Of a stretch of 64,000 nucleotides of DNA, positions 51,615 to 60,537 are shown piece by piece. Location of the stretch: assembly GCA_047621345.1 (NCBI GenBank), contig JBLHLW010000005.1, forward strand, positions 1 through 64,000, in the 5' to 3' direction. Made by a program: the position numbers and the translations under genes. The notes below the pieces were generated by a model. That model searched no databases. It saw only the letters and a list, made by a program, of their open reading frames with translations, and was not told the DNA's origin. The stretch is from Actimicrobium sp047621345 (GTDB lineage Bacteria; Pseudomonadota; Gammaproteobacteria; Burkholderiales; Burkholderiaceae_D). Within the stretch, counting starts at the first letter, position 1, and the number at the start of each line of letters is the position of its first letter.

Positions 51615-53356
51615 GCTTTCGGTGTGAAGTGGCGCAAGAAATCGAGCAGGATTTGCGCCGATAGCTCGGCGTCATCAGCGGTCATGGTTTCGAGCGGGTT
51701 ATGGCTGATGCCGCCATTGCCACAGCGCGTGAATAGCATCGCGATGTCGGTCAGGGTGACGAGTGCCATCGCGTCGTGGCCAGCGCCGGACAACAGCTCG
51801 AAGGCCGGCACGCCGGCGCGTTCGGTGGCGGCCGAGAGTTGCTGCATCAGCCAGGGCGCGCACGGTGCGGCGGCAGCACGCATCGTCAATTCGCGCTGAA
51901 CATCGACCTGACGACGCGCGCAAATCGCATCGATGGTGCGCAAGAGGTCGGCCACCGCGGCTTCGCGTACTGCGTCATCGGCGGCGCGGATGTCAAGCGA
52001 CAGATGGCACATGCCGGGGATCACATTGACCGAGCCGTTCGGCACCTGCAACTGGCCGACGGTGCCAACTAGCGACGCGATGGTGCTGCAGCGCTGTTCG
52101 ACCGCGAGGATGATTTCGGCCGCTGCCGCTGCGGCATCCTTGCGCATCGTCATCGGTGTGGTGCCGGCATGGCTGGCCACGCCGGTCAGTGTAAGTTGGT
52201 AGCGCGAGCTACCGGCGATTGAGGTGACGATGCCGACCGGTAGATTGCGTTGCAGCAGCACCGGCCCCTGTTCGATGTGCACTTCGACGAAGCCGAGGTA
52301 GTCGGACGGATGACGGGCGATGGCGGCGATCTGCGTGAAGTCGTGGCCGGCGTGTTCGAGCGCGTCGCGCATCGTGATGCCGTCGGCATCGGCGCGTGCC
52401 AGCAGCGACATGTCGAAGTGGCCGGTGATGGCATTGCTACCCAGGAAAGTGCTTTTGTAGCGCACGCCTTCTTCTTCGGCAAAGCCGATGATTTCGAGGT
52501 GGAACGGCAGGGTTTCGCCGCGTTCATGCAGGTGCCGGATTACGGCGATCGGTAGCAGGATGCCTTCGCGGCCATCGTAGGTGCCACCGTTGCGCACGGT
52601 GTCGTAATGCGATCCGGTCATCAGGGTTTTTGCTTGCGGATCGGGACTGCGATACACGCCGACCACGTTGCCGACGGCGTCAATGCGCGCCTCCATGCCG
52701 GCGTCCTGCATCCATTGCAGGAGTTGCGCAGCGGTCCGCCGATGGGCCGCGGTGAGGTAGGCGCAGGTCAGGCCGCTGGCATCGTCGGACCAGGCGCCCA
52801 GCGTGCCGCTCCAGCCCATGATTTGCTGGCCCAGGACAGGCTGGCAATCGAGCAGGTCATTGAGGCGCAGTTCGGCGATGCGATGGATCTGGCGCAGGTT
52901 TTCGGCGATCTCGTCGCTGCGTTGCTGGCGCAGTCGGCGCAGGAAGGCCGCGATGATGGCCTTGCGCGACAAGCCGGTTCCATCCGGTCCTTTGACCGCG
53001 ATGATGAACGGAAAATCGAAGCGTGCCTGATAGTCGGCATTGCATTGCTGCAGCGTCGCGTATTCGTCCGGACTGCACAGGTGTAGTCCGGCGGCAGCCT
53101 GCTCGCCGGTCGATTCGGTGGTCAGCACCGCTTTGCCGGCCAACTCCGGATGGGCGCGGATCAAGCCCAGTTGCTCGGCTTCGGTGGCATTGCTGACGGT
53201 GGTCTGCAGCGCTATTTTCAGGGCGGCCAGTGTGCGCAACGGTCGTGCTGCTGCAGTGCGTTCCGGTACCCACGGCGAGTGTTCGTAAATGCCCGCAAGC
53301 AGGCTGGAAAAGGTCGTGCTGTCGGTGTCGTTGAGCGTCGCTAAAGTCGTTGTCAT
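51611..53356 (-). CDS. fused OHCU decarboxylase - allantoate amidohydrolase
   Basis: 581 residues from the ATG at 53356 (MTTTLATLND), which overlaps the puuE stop by 4 nt. Residues about 1-165: UraD, with the catalytic LIRAHPELAGKA and FPFIIAVKG. Residues about 170-581: M20-family allantoate/ureidoglycolate-type amidohydrolase with metal residues in GSHYDTVRNGGTYDGREGI, FAEEEGVRYKSTFLGS, EVHIEQGPVL and GISHNPLE. The fusion joins the formation of S-allantoin from OHCU with the later opening of allantoate. PuuE, acting between both steps, is encoded just before. Confidence 0.92.
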   Translation of the reverse strand: MTTTLATLNDTDSTTFSSLLAGIYEHSPWVPERTAAARPLRTLAALKIALQTTVSNATEAEQLGLIRAHPELAGKAVLTTESTGEQAAAGLHLCSPDEYATLQQCNADYQARFDFPFIIAVKGPDGTGLSRKAIIAAFLRRLRQQRSDEIAENLRQIHRIAELRLNDLLDCQPVLGQQIMGWSGTLGAWSDDASGLTCAYLTAAHRRTAAQLLQWMQDAGMEARIDAVGNVVGVYRSPDPQAKTLMTGSHYDTVRNGGTYDGREGILLPIAVIRHLHERGETLPFHLEIIGFAEEEGVRYKSTFLGSNAITGHFDMSLLARADADGITMRDALEHAGHDFTQIAAIARHPSDYLGFVEVHIEQGPVLLQRNLPVGIVTSIAGSSRYQLTLTGVASHAGTTPMTMRKDAAAAAAEIILAVEQRCSTIASLVGTVGQLQVPNGSVNVIPGMCHLSLDIRAADDAVREAAVADLLRTIDAICARRQVDVQRELTMRAAAAPCAPWLMQQLSAATERAGVPAFELLSGAGHDAMALVTLTDIAMLFTRCGNGGISHNPLETMTADDAELSAQILLDFLRHFTPKA

Positions 53357-54315
53357 GCGGGTGCCTTTACTGGGTGTGTGGTGTGCCAGTGATTGGCGAT
53401 ATCGATGCGGCGTGTGATCCACACCTTGTCATGCGCCTGCACATAGTCAAGGAATCGGCTTAGTGCGGCAATGCGGCCAGGTCGACCGATGAGTCGGCAA
53501 TGCAGACCGATGGACAGCATTTTGGGCTGGTTCAGGCCATCCGGGTCGCCTTCTTCGTAGAGTACGTCGAAAGCATCTTTCAAGTAATCGAAAAACTGCG
53601 TGCCGGTATTGAATCCCTGCGCAGCAGCGAAGCGCATGTCGTTGGTGTCGAGCGTGTACGGCACGATCAGGTGAGACTTGCGCTGCGGCGTGCCGTCGGC
53701 GGCGGTGATCTCGACTTGCTGCCAGAACGGCAGGTCGTCGGCATAGCTGTCGGCGTCGTAACTGAAACCGCCGTGTTCGATCAGTAGCCGTCGCGTGGCC
53801 GGCGAATCGCGGCCGGTGTACCAGCCCAGCGGCGCGGCGCCGGTGAGTTCGCGCAGGATGCGGACCGCTTCAGCCATGTGAGCCCGCTCGGTAGCGACGT
53901 CGACCTGCTGGTAGCTAATCCAGCGCAAGCCGTGGCAGGCGATTTCGTGACCGAGCTGGCCGAAGGCGGCGACGGCTTCCGGATTGCGCTGCAAGGCCAT
54001 CGCAACGGCAAAGATCGTCAGTGGCAACTGGCGCTGCTCGAACAGGCGCAGTACGCGCCACAGACCGGCGCGCGAACCGTATTCGTACATCGACTCCATG
54101 CTCATGTGACGCATCGGGAAGGCTTGCGCACCGATGATTTCGGACAGAAAAGTCTCGGACGCCGGGTCGCCATGCAGCACGCAATTCTCGCTGCCTTCTT
54201 CATAATTGAGGACGAATTGCAGCGCAACGCGGGCCTGGTCCGGCCAGTGCGGATGGGGTGGGCGGGCGCCATAGCCAACGAGATTGCGTGGATAATTCGG
54301 TGGGGTGTCGGTCAA
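53353..54315 (-). CDS. puuE: allantoinase PuuE (polysaccharide-deacetylase fold)
   Basis: 320 residues. YPRNLVGYGARPPHPHWPDQ and LQFVLNYEEGSENCVLHGD are the PuuE hallmarks; the NodB-like fold keeps TIFAVAMALQRNPEAV and HEIACHGLRW. It opens allantoin to allantoate without the usual amidohydrolase metals. First gene of a three-gene operon, divergent from uraH with a 154-bp control region. Confidence 0.94.
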   Translation of the reverse strand: MTDTPPNYPRNLVGYGARPPHPHWPDQARVALQFVLNYEEGSENCVLHGDPASETFLSEIIGAQAFPMRHMSMESMYEYGSRAGLWRVLRLFEQRQLPLTIFAVAMALQRNPEAVAAFGQLGHEIACHGLRWISYQQVDVATERAHMAEAVRILRELTGAAPLGWYTGRDSPATRRLLIEHGGFSYDADSYADDLPFWQQVEITAADGTPQRKSHLIVPYTLDTNDMRFAAAQGFNTGTQFFDYLKDAFDVLYEEGDPDGLNQPKMLSIGLHCRLIGRPGRIAALSRFLDYVQAHDKVWITRRIDIANHWHTTHPVKAPA

Positions 54316-54469
54316 GCGTTACCTCGTAATGGGTCGGAAAAAAATGGAAAAATCGACGCAGCGATGATGGGACGAATGATACCTATACGTTAGATACTAT
54401 AACGGCTGGCGTGCACACCACTATGCTTGAAGCAATAAGCAGTTTCACGTAATGGATAGGGAGGTCAAG

Positions 54470-54823
54470 ATGGGCAAGCTCAGTACCCACGTGCTGGATA
54501 TCACCAGCGGCACGCCGGCAGCCGGTGTCGTCATTCAATTGTACGCAATCGAACCAGCCGGGCGACGCCTGCTGCGCAGTGTCGTCACCAACAGCGACGG
54601 TCGCTGTGACGCGCCGCTACTGGCCGGCGACGAGTTGCTGGTCGGTGCGTATGAACTGGTGTTTGGGGCTGGCGCATATTTCGAGGCACAAGGCGTCGTG
54701 GTTCCGTTGCCGCGCTTTGTGGATCGCGTGACGCTGGCCTTCGGCATCGCCAACCCGGCCGAAAATTATCACGTACCGTTGCTGGTTTCACCGTGGGCGT
54801 ATTCGACCTATCGCGGCAGTTAA
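54470..54823 (+). CDS. uraH: 5-hydroxyisourate hydrolase (transthyretin-like)
   Basis: 117 residues from the ATG at 54470, with GGGAGG seven bases upstream; an earlier in-frame ATG at 54452 is less likely. LSTHVLDITSGTPAAGV holds the first catalytic His and the C-terminus YSTYRGS is the HIUase signature. It opens 5-hydroxyisourate to OHCU, the substrate of the UraD domain. Its stop codon touches the dapB stop codon with no base between. Confidence 0.96.
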   Translation: MGKLSTHVLDITSGTPAAGVVIQLYAIEPAGRRLLRSVVTNSDGRCDAPLLAGDELLVGAYELVFGAGAYFEAQGVVVPLPRFVDRVTLAFGIANPAENYHVPLLVSPWAYSTYRGS

Positions 54824-55639
54824 TCAGAGTGATTCGCGCAGGCCGAGGACGTCTTGCATGTCAAACAGGCCGGTCGTCTTGTTGGCCAAAAAGCGGGCGG
54901 CGCGTAAGCTGCCATGGGCATAGGTGACCCGGCTAGATGACTTGTGCGAAATCTCGACGCGCTCGCCGATGCCGGCAAACAGCACCGTGTGATCGCCAAC
55001 GATATCGCCACCGCGGATAGTGGCAAAACCGATGGATGACGGATCGCGTTCGCCTGTGACGCCATGACGCGCAAACACGCCGACTTCATCAAGGTCGCGG
55101 CCTAGCGTGGTGGCGATGACTTCGCCCATTTGCAGCGCGGTGCCGGAAGGCGCATCGACTTTCATGCGGTGATGGGCTTCGATGATTTCGATGTCGTAGC
55201 CTTCCGAAAAACTCTTGGCGGCCAGTTCCAGCAGCTTCATCGTGACGTTCACGCCAACACTCATGTTGGGCGCGAACACGATCGCAGTGCGCTCGGCCGC
55301 GGCGGCGATGGCGGCCTTCCCGGCAGCATCGAAGCCGGTGGTCCCGATCACCATCTTGATGCCGTGCTCGGCGCAGTAGGCCAGATGTTCCAGCGTGCCT
55401 TCGGGGCGGGTGAAGTCGATCAGGAAATCCGCGTCGGCGAGTCCTTCGGCCAGTGTCGCGCAAATGGCAACGCCGCTGGATTTGCCGAGGAAGGCGGTGA
55501 CGTCGGTACCGATGGCCGGTGCGCTGGCGACATCGAGTGCACCGGTCAGGCGTAGATCGGCGGAGCCGAGTATGGTTTCGGCCAACATGCGACCCATGCG
55601 CCCGGAGGCGCCGGCGATGGCGATTTTTAGTGTGGTCAT
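54824..55639 (-). CDS. dapB: 4-hydroxy-tetrahydrodipicolinate reductase
   Basis: 271 residues. GASGRMGRMLAETI is the NAD(P)H-binding loop, IEAHHRMKVDAPSGTA holds the catalytic His and Lys. Step of lysine/diaminopimelate synthesis. The ATG overlaps the bamE stop by 4 nt. The C-terminus (NKTTGLFDMQDVLGL) is complete. Confidence 0.97.
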   Translation of the reverse strand: MTTLKIAIAGASGRMGRMLAETILGSADLRLTGALDVASAPAIGTDVTAFLGKSSGVAICATLAEGLADADFLIDFTRPEGTLEHLAYCAEHGIKMVIGTTGFDAAGKAAIAAAAERTAIVFAPNMSVGVNVTMKLLELAAKSFSEGYDIEIIEAHHRMKVDAPSGTALQMGEVIATTLGRDLDEVGVFARHGVTGERDPSSIGFATIRGGDIVGDHTVLFAGIGERVEISHKSSSRVTYAHGSLRAARFLANKTTGLFDMQDVLGLRESL

Positions 55640-56259
55640 GGCGCTTGGCGAGCCGACGATGGTGCTACCGGTACGGCAGGTGCTAGCGGTGCCACTTTTT
55701 GCGGTATTCCGCCAGCCAGCATTTCGAGGTAGTCGACTTCGCTCGGCAAATTGCCACCTTCGAAGCGGCTGACAACACCATTCTTGAAGTACACGGTGAC
55801 GCGACTCGAGAGCACTTCGTCATTACGCTTGAGCATGCGGAATACATAGTCCCAGCGATCGGCATGGAAGATGTCCGTGATCAGCGGCGTCCCCAAGGCG
55901 AAACGGACCTGGTCCTGCGTCATGCCCTCCTTGAGTTGCAAGACCATTTCTTCGGAAATGAAATTGCCTTGCGGAATATCGATGCGGTACGGCGAAAAAA
56001 TTCCGAGAAAGCGGCGGGCGCTGGCCGGTGTGGTCCGCTTCAGACCGGCATTGGCGCTGGCAGCGCTGGCAATTTCGGCCGGTGTGTCGATCGCTGTCGT
56101 GCTGGTAGGAGCCGCAGCCAGACTGGCCGGCGCTTCCATCAACGGGTTTTTGGACGCGCATCCAGCCAGCAGCGCAATGCTTAATAAGCCCATTAGAGCG
56201 GTGCCGAGCAGGGCCGGGCGGCGGGTAGGGCGGGTAAAAACGGGGAGCGGCATGTGCAT
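55636..56259 (-). CDS. bamE: outer-membrane assembly lipoprotein BamE (SmpA/OmlA)
   Basis: About 207 residues from the ATG at 56259 (an ATG two codons further is also possible). Lipobox LLAGC (Cys about 34). The BamE domain lies at about 95-170: PYRIDIPQGNFISEEMVLQL, KEGMTQDQVRFALGTPLI and WDYVFRML. It helps BamA insert beta-barrels. N- and C-terminal low-complexity extensions (Ala/Pro/Thr) make it longer than E. coli BamE. Divergent from fur. Confidence 0.93.
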   Translation of the reverse strand: MHMPLPVFTRPTRRPALLGTALMGLLSIALLAGCASKNPLMEAPASLAAAPTSTTAIDTPAEIASAASANAGLKRTTPASARRFLGIFSPYRIDIPQGNFISEEMVLQLKEGMTQDQVRFALGTPLITDIFHADRWDYVFRMLKRNDEVLSSRVTVYFKNGVVSRFEGGNLPSEVDYLEMLAGGIPQKVAPLAPAVPVAPSSARQAP

Positions 56260-56335
56260 TGAGAATCTCGATTGATTGAGCCGAAGCGCCAAAGCGCTAT
56301 ATCATAAAGCAGTTACCCATTACCAAGCCAAGAAC

Positions 56336-56764
56336 ATGTCCAACAATCCAGCTGACCTGCGTGCCAGCGGCCTCAAGGCCACGCTCCCGCGCCTGAAAAT
56401 CCTCGACATCTTCCACAACAGTGAAATACGTCACCTCAGCGCTGAAGATGTCTACAAGATTCTGCTGACCGAAAACATGGATGTCGGTCTGGCCACCGTG
56501 TATCGCGTGCTGACCCAGTTCGAACAGGCCGGCTTATTGAGTCGCAATCACTTTGAAACTAACAAGGCGGTCTTCGAACTCAATGAAGGCAGCCACCATG
56601 ATCATCTGGTTTGCCTCGACTGCGGGATGGTGGAAGAGTTTTATGATGAAGAGATTGAGCTGCGTCAGCAGAAAGTCGCTGCCGACCGTGGCTTTACGAT
56701 CGCTGACCATTCGCTGGCGCTTTACGGCAATTGTACGAAGAAGGATTGCCCACACCGACCTTGA
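56336..56764 (+). CDS. fur: ferric uptake regulator Fur
   Basis: 142 residues from the ATG at 56336 (MSNNPADLRASGLKAT). Winged helix with HLSAEDVYKILLTENMDVGL and TVYRVLTQFEQAGLL; metal sites HHDHLVCLDCGMVEEFYDEEIE and CTKKDCPHRP with four Cys. Iron-loaded Fur represses uptake genes. Its neighbours bamE-dapB (divergent) match the arrangement in other betaproteobacteria. Confidence 0.97.
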   Translation: MSNNPADLRASGLKATLPRLKILDIFHNSEIRHLSAEDVYKILLTENMDVGLATVYRVLTQFEQAGLLSRNHFETNKAVFELNEGSHHDHLVCLDCGMVEEFYDEEIELRQQKVAADRGFTIADHSLALYGNCTKKDCPHRP

Positions 56765-56830
56765 GCTGGCGACTGACGGAACGGGCGCTGTTACCCTGGA
56801 TTCCAGCTTCTTGCCATCCCGAGGTAGGAC

Positions 56831-58144
56831 CTACATACGACGCATGTAACTCTCCGTCTCACAGTCATCCAAAATCCGAGCAAGTTCTGCATGTCCGGCC
56901 TGTCTGGCGATATCTGAGGGGTAGTGGCCAGCGTTCGTCAACGTCGTCGGATCGATGTTTGGCTGCTGCAGCAGGAACTGAATAGCCTTAGTTTCCCCGA
57001 AGAAAGCAGCGAAATGCAATACCGACCAACCATCCGTGGAGCGATGGTTGATGTCATTCGTCCGTGCCGTCAGCACCCTTATGGTGTCGACGTCGCCGGA
57101 AAGCACTGCACAATGCAGCGGCAGCCCGATGAATTGAGTCTGGGCGTTGACGTCAATAGCAGGTGCTGCGCTCATCAATGCTTGAACCATGTTGGCATCA
57201 CCACGTGACGCTGCCTCGTGCAACACCGTCTTGCCAGTTGCGTCCAAAGAGACATTTGGATCCAGTCCGGGATGCCTCAGCAGCGTGAGTACGGTATCAA
57301 AATTACGCAGGCTGGCGGCTACGTTCAACGCAGTTCCCATCCCCTCGCCAGCAAGGTTAACGTCGATGTCAGGATATTTTTGCAGCAGCGTCTGCACCAC
57401 GTCGAGACGCCCTGCCTTAATTGCTGAAGTCAATGCGGTATGTCCATCGGCTCTAGTGGTGTTCAGGAACTCAGGCACGAAGTGCAGTAGGCGCACGATG
57501 GCATTGAACGCGTTGCGGTCCGCTGCCAGCCTGTATGCCTTGAGGTGCTCGCCAGGCGGATAGGTTGGCATGTTTCCAGTTTGGAGCTCGTGATTGAGAA
57601 GACTCTCCACTGCGTCGGGGCGGTTGTGCTTGGCAGCAATGCACAACGCGGTTTCGCCCCGCGAATTCAAGACGTTGAGGTCAACCCTCCCATCGTCAAG
57701 TAATGCTTTTACGTGTATGCCCTTCCCTGTTAGTGCCGCCAAGTGCAAGGCCGTGTTGCCATGTCGACTCATTGCGTTCACATCAATTTCTGGGTGCGCA
57801 AGCAGGGTCCTCATCAAATACAAGCTGTCATTTTTGATTGACGCCATCAATGCGGTAACGCCTTTCGCCGATAACGCATTCACATTCATTCCAGGTGTGT
57901 TGTGGACCCGACTGATTACGCCCTGCTCGGTCATCCTGTTGCTCGGTAGTTGCGATCGAAGTCCGGCCGCCATCCGAGTGTTCGGTAGCGCATAGGGGGG
58001 CGGGACTTGAAAGTTGCCTGCGTGTGTCCTTGTCAAGCCGGCGTTCCGGGACGGGTTACCGTCGGCCCTTTCTCTGGATTGCGCATTAATATTTTGTCGC
58101 AAGTTGCCATGCTGTGATTTGCCTGGCTGTGAATTGACGTTCAT
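56831..58144 (-). CDS. ankyrin-repeat protein
   Basis: 437 residues. The first about 80 are polar and disordered (Asn, Gln, Arg, Ser) without a signal peptide. Then about nine ankyrin repeats, seen as GVTALMASIKNDSLYLMRTL, HGNTALHLAALTGKGIHVKA, RGETALCIAAKHNRPDAVES, DGHTALTSAIKAGRLDVVQT, TVLHEAASRGDANMVQALMS and GWSVLHFAAFFGETKAIQFL. They bind other proteins; no enzymatic domain is present. The codon use looks less GC-biased than its neighbours, suggesting acquisition. A disordered start plus ankyrins is seen in secreted effectors, but no secretion evidence is present here. Confidence 0.9.
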   Translation of the reverse strand: MNVNSQPGKSQHGNLRQNINAQSRERADGNPSRNAGLTRTHAGNFQVPPPYALPNTRMAAGLRSQLPSNRMTEQGVISRVHNTPGMNVNALSAKGVTALMASIKNDSLYLMRTLLAHPEIDVNAMSRHGNTALHLAALTGKGIHVKALLDDGRVDLNVLNSRGETALCIAAKHNRPDAVESLLNHELQTGNMPTYPPGEHLKAYRLAADRNAFNAIVRLLHFVPEFLNTTRADGHTALTSAIKAGRLDVVQTLLQKYPDIDVNLAGEGMGTALNVAASLRNFDTVLTLLRHPGLDPNVSLDATGKTVLHEAASRGDANMVQALMSAAPAIDVNAQTQFIGLPLHCAVLSGDVDTIRVLTARTNDINHRSTDGWSVLHFAAFFGETKAIQFLLQQPNIDPTTLTNAGHYPSDIARQAGHAELARILDDCETESYMRRM

Positions 58145-58694
58145 TGCTGTCTATCCTTTGGAATATTCGTCGGACCGGCTGTTAAAAAAACAGCATCGGC
58201 AGCACGTTAAGTAACGCTGGCTACGACCGAGTTCCACCATGCTTGAATTGTTTAACGTATCGGTAAGCCAACGCACTCTACTTATTGGCAAATCATTACT
58301 ATTAGACGACGACAAAAAAAGAGAGGTGCCAATTCATAGTTGCTCCGAAGCCGGAGTACTTTGTGCCGCAGGATAGGCACTTTCGGCAGCAAGCGATCAC
58401 GCATCAGGCACGGCACAATGTCATTGGTTTCGAAGAACAGGCCCCTGTTGATTGGCAGAATGCGCTCTGCCGGATGCATCGGGCCGCCAATTGCCGGTGA
58501 TGGCAACGTTTGCTTCAGGTTGGACGGAGGAATTGCGAACGTGAGCAACGGACCTGCTGGCGCGGGCGTCGCCGTGTCGGTGATCAGCGCAGAGGGCGCG
58601 CTGCTTCGTTGCGCCGTGTTGTCACGACAGGAGGGCAGGGGTCAGCGGGGCATTGTGTGATGCCCGCAGAGGTATCTTCGTGGCGCGCTGCTTG
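58145..58694. other. 550-bp stretch without a supported gene
   Basis: Overlapping short frames exist on both strands (58282-58548 minus; 58340-58660 plus), but neither has a recognised motif, a good ribosome site or a known neighbour pattern. The stretch may contain relics brought with the ankyrin gene. Confidence 0.4.
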
Positions 58695-59717
58695 CTACGG
58701 ATGGCTCAGCGCATTCGATAGCAACTTCGCCGTGATATCAACGATGGGAATCACGCGCTCGTAGGCCATGCGTGTCGGCCCGATCACGCCGAGCGTGCCG
58801 ACAACGCGACCATTGATCTCATAGGGCGCCGTGACAATGCTCATTTGCTCCAGAGGTACCAGACTCGATTCACCGCCGATGAAAATCTGTACGCCGGTGG
58901 CGCGGCTGGATAAATCGAGTAACTGAAGCAAGCTGGTTTTTTGCTCAAACAGATCGAACAATTTGCGTAGTGAAGTCATGTTCGACGACAGTTCATTGAC
59001 GCTCAGCAGATTGCGCTCGCCCGAAATGACCACTTCGTCGCTGTTGTCGGCCATCGCGTCGCTGCCGACTTCGACGGCGGCTTGCATCAGTGGTGTCATG
59101 TCGTCGCGTAGCTGGCGCAATTCGTTTTGCAACCGGTTGCGCACGTCGCTGAAACTCAGTCCGCCGTAATGCAGGTTAATGAAGTTGGCTGCCTGAACCA
59201 GTTGCGAAGGGGTGTAGTCAACCTCGCTGAGCAGTAATCGGTTTTGGACGTCGCCATTGGGCGCGACGATCACCAGCAGCACACGTTTTTCGGACAGGCG
59301 CAGGAATTCGATTTGCTGGAAGACCGATTCGCGGCGCGGTGTCAGCACCACGCCAGCGAATTGCGAAAGCGATGAGAGCACTTGTGCTGCGCTGGCAATG
59401 ACTTTTTGGGATGAGCCACTCTGGATGCGCGATTGCAGTCGCGATTCGAGCAGGCTTTCGTCGATCGCATCGACCGTTAGCAGCGTATCGACAAAAATCC
59501 GGTAGCCGCGCGGTGTTGGCACCCGCCCTGCAGAAGTATGTGGGCTGGAAACAAAGCCCATTTCTTCGAGGTCAGCCATGATGTTGCGGATGGTGGCGGG
59601 CGACAGGTCGAGGCCGGAAATCTTGGCTAGCGCGCGTGAGCCAAGCGGTTGGCCGTCCGCGATATAGCGTTCGACCAGAGTCTTCAACAGGGTTTGGGCA
59701 CGGGCGTCTAATTGCAT
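58695..59717 (-). CDS. hrcA: heat-inducible transcription repressor HrcA
   Basis: 340 residues. LDARAQTLLKTLVERYIADG and SPATIRNIMADLEEMGFVSSPHTSAGR-type DNA-binding part (key SPATIRN, HTSAGRVPT); the dimerisation/GAF-like part has FINLHYGGLSFSDVRN and YEINGRVVGTLGVIGPTRM. It represses groE/dnaK-type operons at CIRCE sites with GroEL as co-factor. No CIRCE element was found nearby. Confidence 0.97.
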   Translation of the reverse strand: MQLDARAQTLLKTLVERYIADGQPLGSRALAKISGLDLSPATIRNIMADLEEMGFVSSPHTSAGRVPTPRGYRIFVDTLLTVDAIDESLLESRLQSRIQSGSSQKVIASAAQVLSSLSQFAGVVLTPRRESVFQQIEFLRLSEKRVLLVIVAPNGDVQNRLLLSEVDYTPSQLVQAANFINLHYGGLSFSDVRNRLQNELRQLRDDMTPLMQAAVEVGSDAMADNSDEVVISGERNLLSVNELSSNMTSLRKLFDLFEQKTSLLQLLDLSSRATGVQIFIGGESSLVPLEQMSIVTAPYEINGRVVGTLGVIGPTRMAYERVIPIVDITAKLLSNALSHP

Positions 59718-59726
59718 TTGGGTATT

Positions 59727-60449
59727 TTAGCGAGCGATGACGGGCGCGGCCAGCATTATCCGGTTAGTCAGCCAGTGTTCCAGTTCGAGCAGGCTGGTGC
59801 AACTCGCATCGGGACGGACATGATCTGGCAGCACGCGGTCGAACCGGTTCATCCAGACGGCACGCAAGCCGGCTTTTTGGGCGCCGTCGATATCGAGCAG
59901 CGGATCGTCGCCGACGTACACCGCTTCGGCGGGATCGATGTCGAGCGCCGTGCAGGCGGCCTGGAAAATGGCCGGATCGGGTTTCGCGCTGCCGAACTGG
60001 TGCGCAGCGATCGAGATGCGGAAGTGACCGGCCATCCCGATTGCAGCGAGGTCGGCAGAACCATTCGAGATTGTGCCTAGTGCTACCTGACTGGACAGTC
60101 GCGTCAGCGCTGGCACGACGTCGTCATACGGAACTACGGCATTGCGGGCGTCATTGAATATCATCATCGCTCCGTCGATATGCACCGGATCGGCGCCGCT
60201 GGCATGGAATGCCTCGGTCAGGCCGGCGTGGCGCAGGCCGGGCAGGTCGATCCGGTAGCGTGGCTCGGCTTCCATCAGTGCCATGCGGCGTGCGCGCAGT
60301 GTCTCGATGCTGTGGTCTTGCGTGACGGCGGGCGCGTGTTCGCGCAGCCAATCGAACAGCAGAGTTTCTGCGCGAAGGATGGTCGGCACGATAGGCCACA
60401 GCGTATCGTCGAGGTCAAACAGGACTGCCTTGATCGGTGCTGATTGCAT
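59727..60449 (-). CDS. HAD-family hydrolase
   Basis: 240 residues. HAD motifs: I DLDDTLW (nucleophile Asp), II ISNGSAD, III Lys in GSAKPDP, IV GDDPLLDIDGAQKAG. A cap of about 100 residues after motif I (C1 type). Phosphatase of unknown substrate, similar in size to YigB/YjjG-type enzymes. It starts 10 bp upstream of the hrcA start codon region (same strand), so both may share a transcript. Confidence 0.9.
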   Translation of the reverse strand: MQSAPIKAVLFDLDDTLWPIVPTILRAETLLFDWLREHAPAVTQDHSIETLRARRMALMEAEPRYRIDLPGLRHAGLTEAFHASGADPVHIDGAMMIFNDARNAVVPYDDVVPALTRLSSQVALGTISNGSADLAAIGMAGHFRISIAAHQFGSAKPDPAIFQAACTALDIDPAEAVYVGDDPLLDIDGAQKAGLRAVWMNRFDRVLPDHVRPDASCTSLLELEHWLTNRIMLAAPVIAR

Positions 60450-60537
60450 GGAGTGAGTTTCTTCAGGATGAAAAGGTTAGGTTGGTCCACCCTAGGCTTA
60501 CTTCAAGTGGGCCACAAATTATGGTCTAATCCGAAGC

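Noticed and set aside
58282..58660. Two overlapping opposite frames of 88 and 106 codons
   Set aside because: No motif, ribosome site or neighbour support; cannot decide on either strand.
59718..60537. CIRCE element near hrcA
   Set aside because: No TTAGCACTC-N9-GAGTGCTAA match in the neighbouring non-coding DNA.
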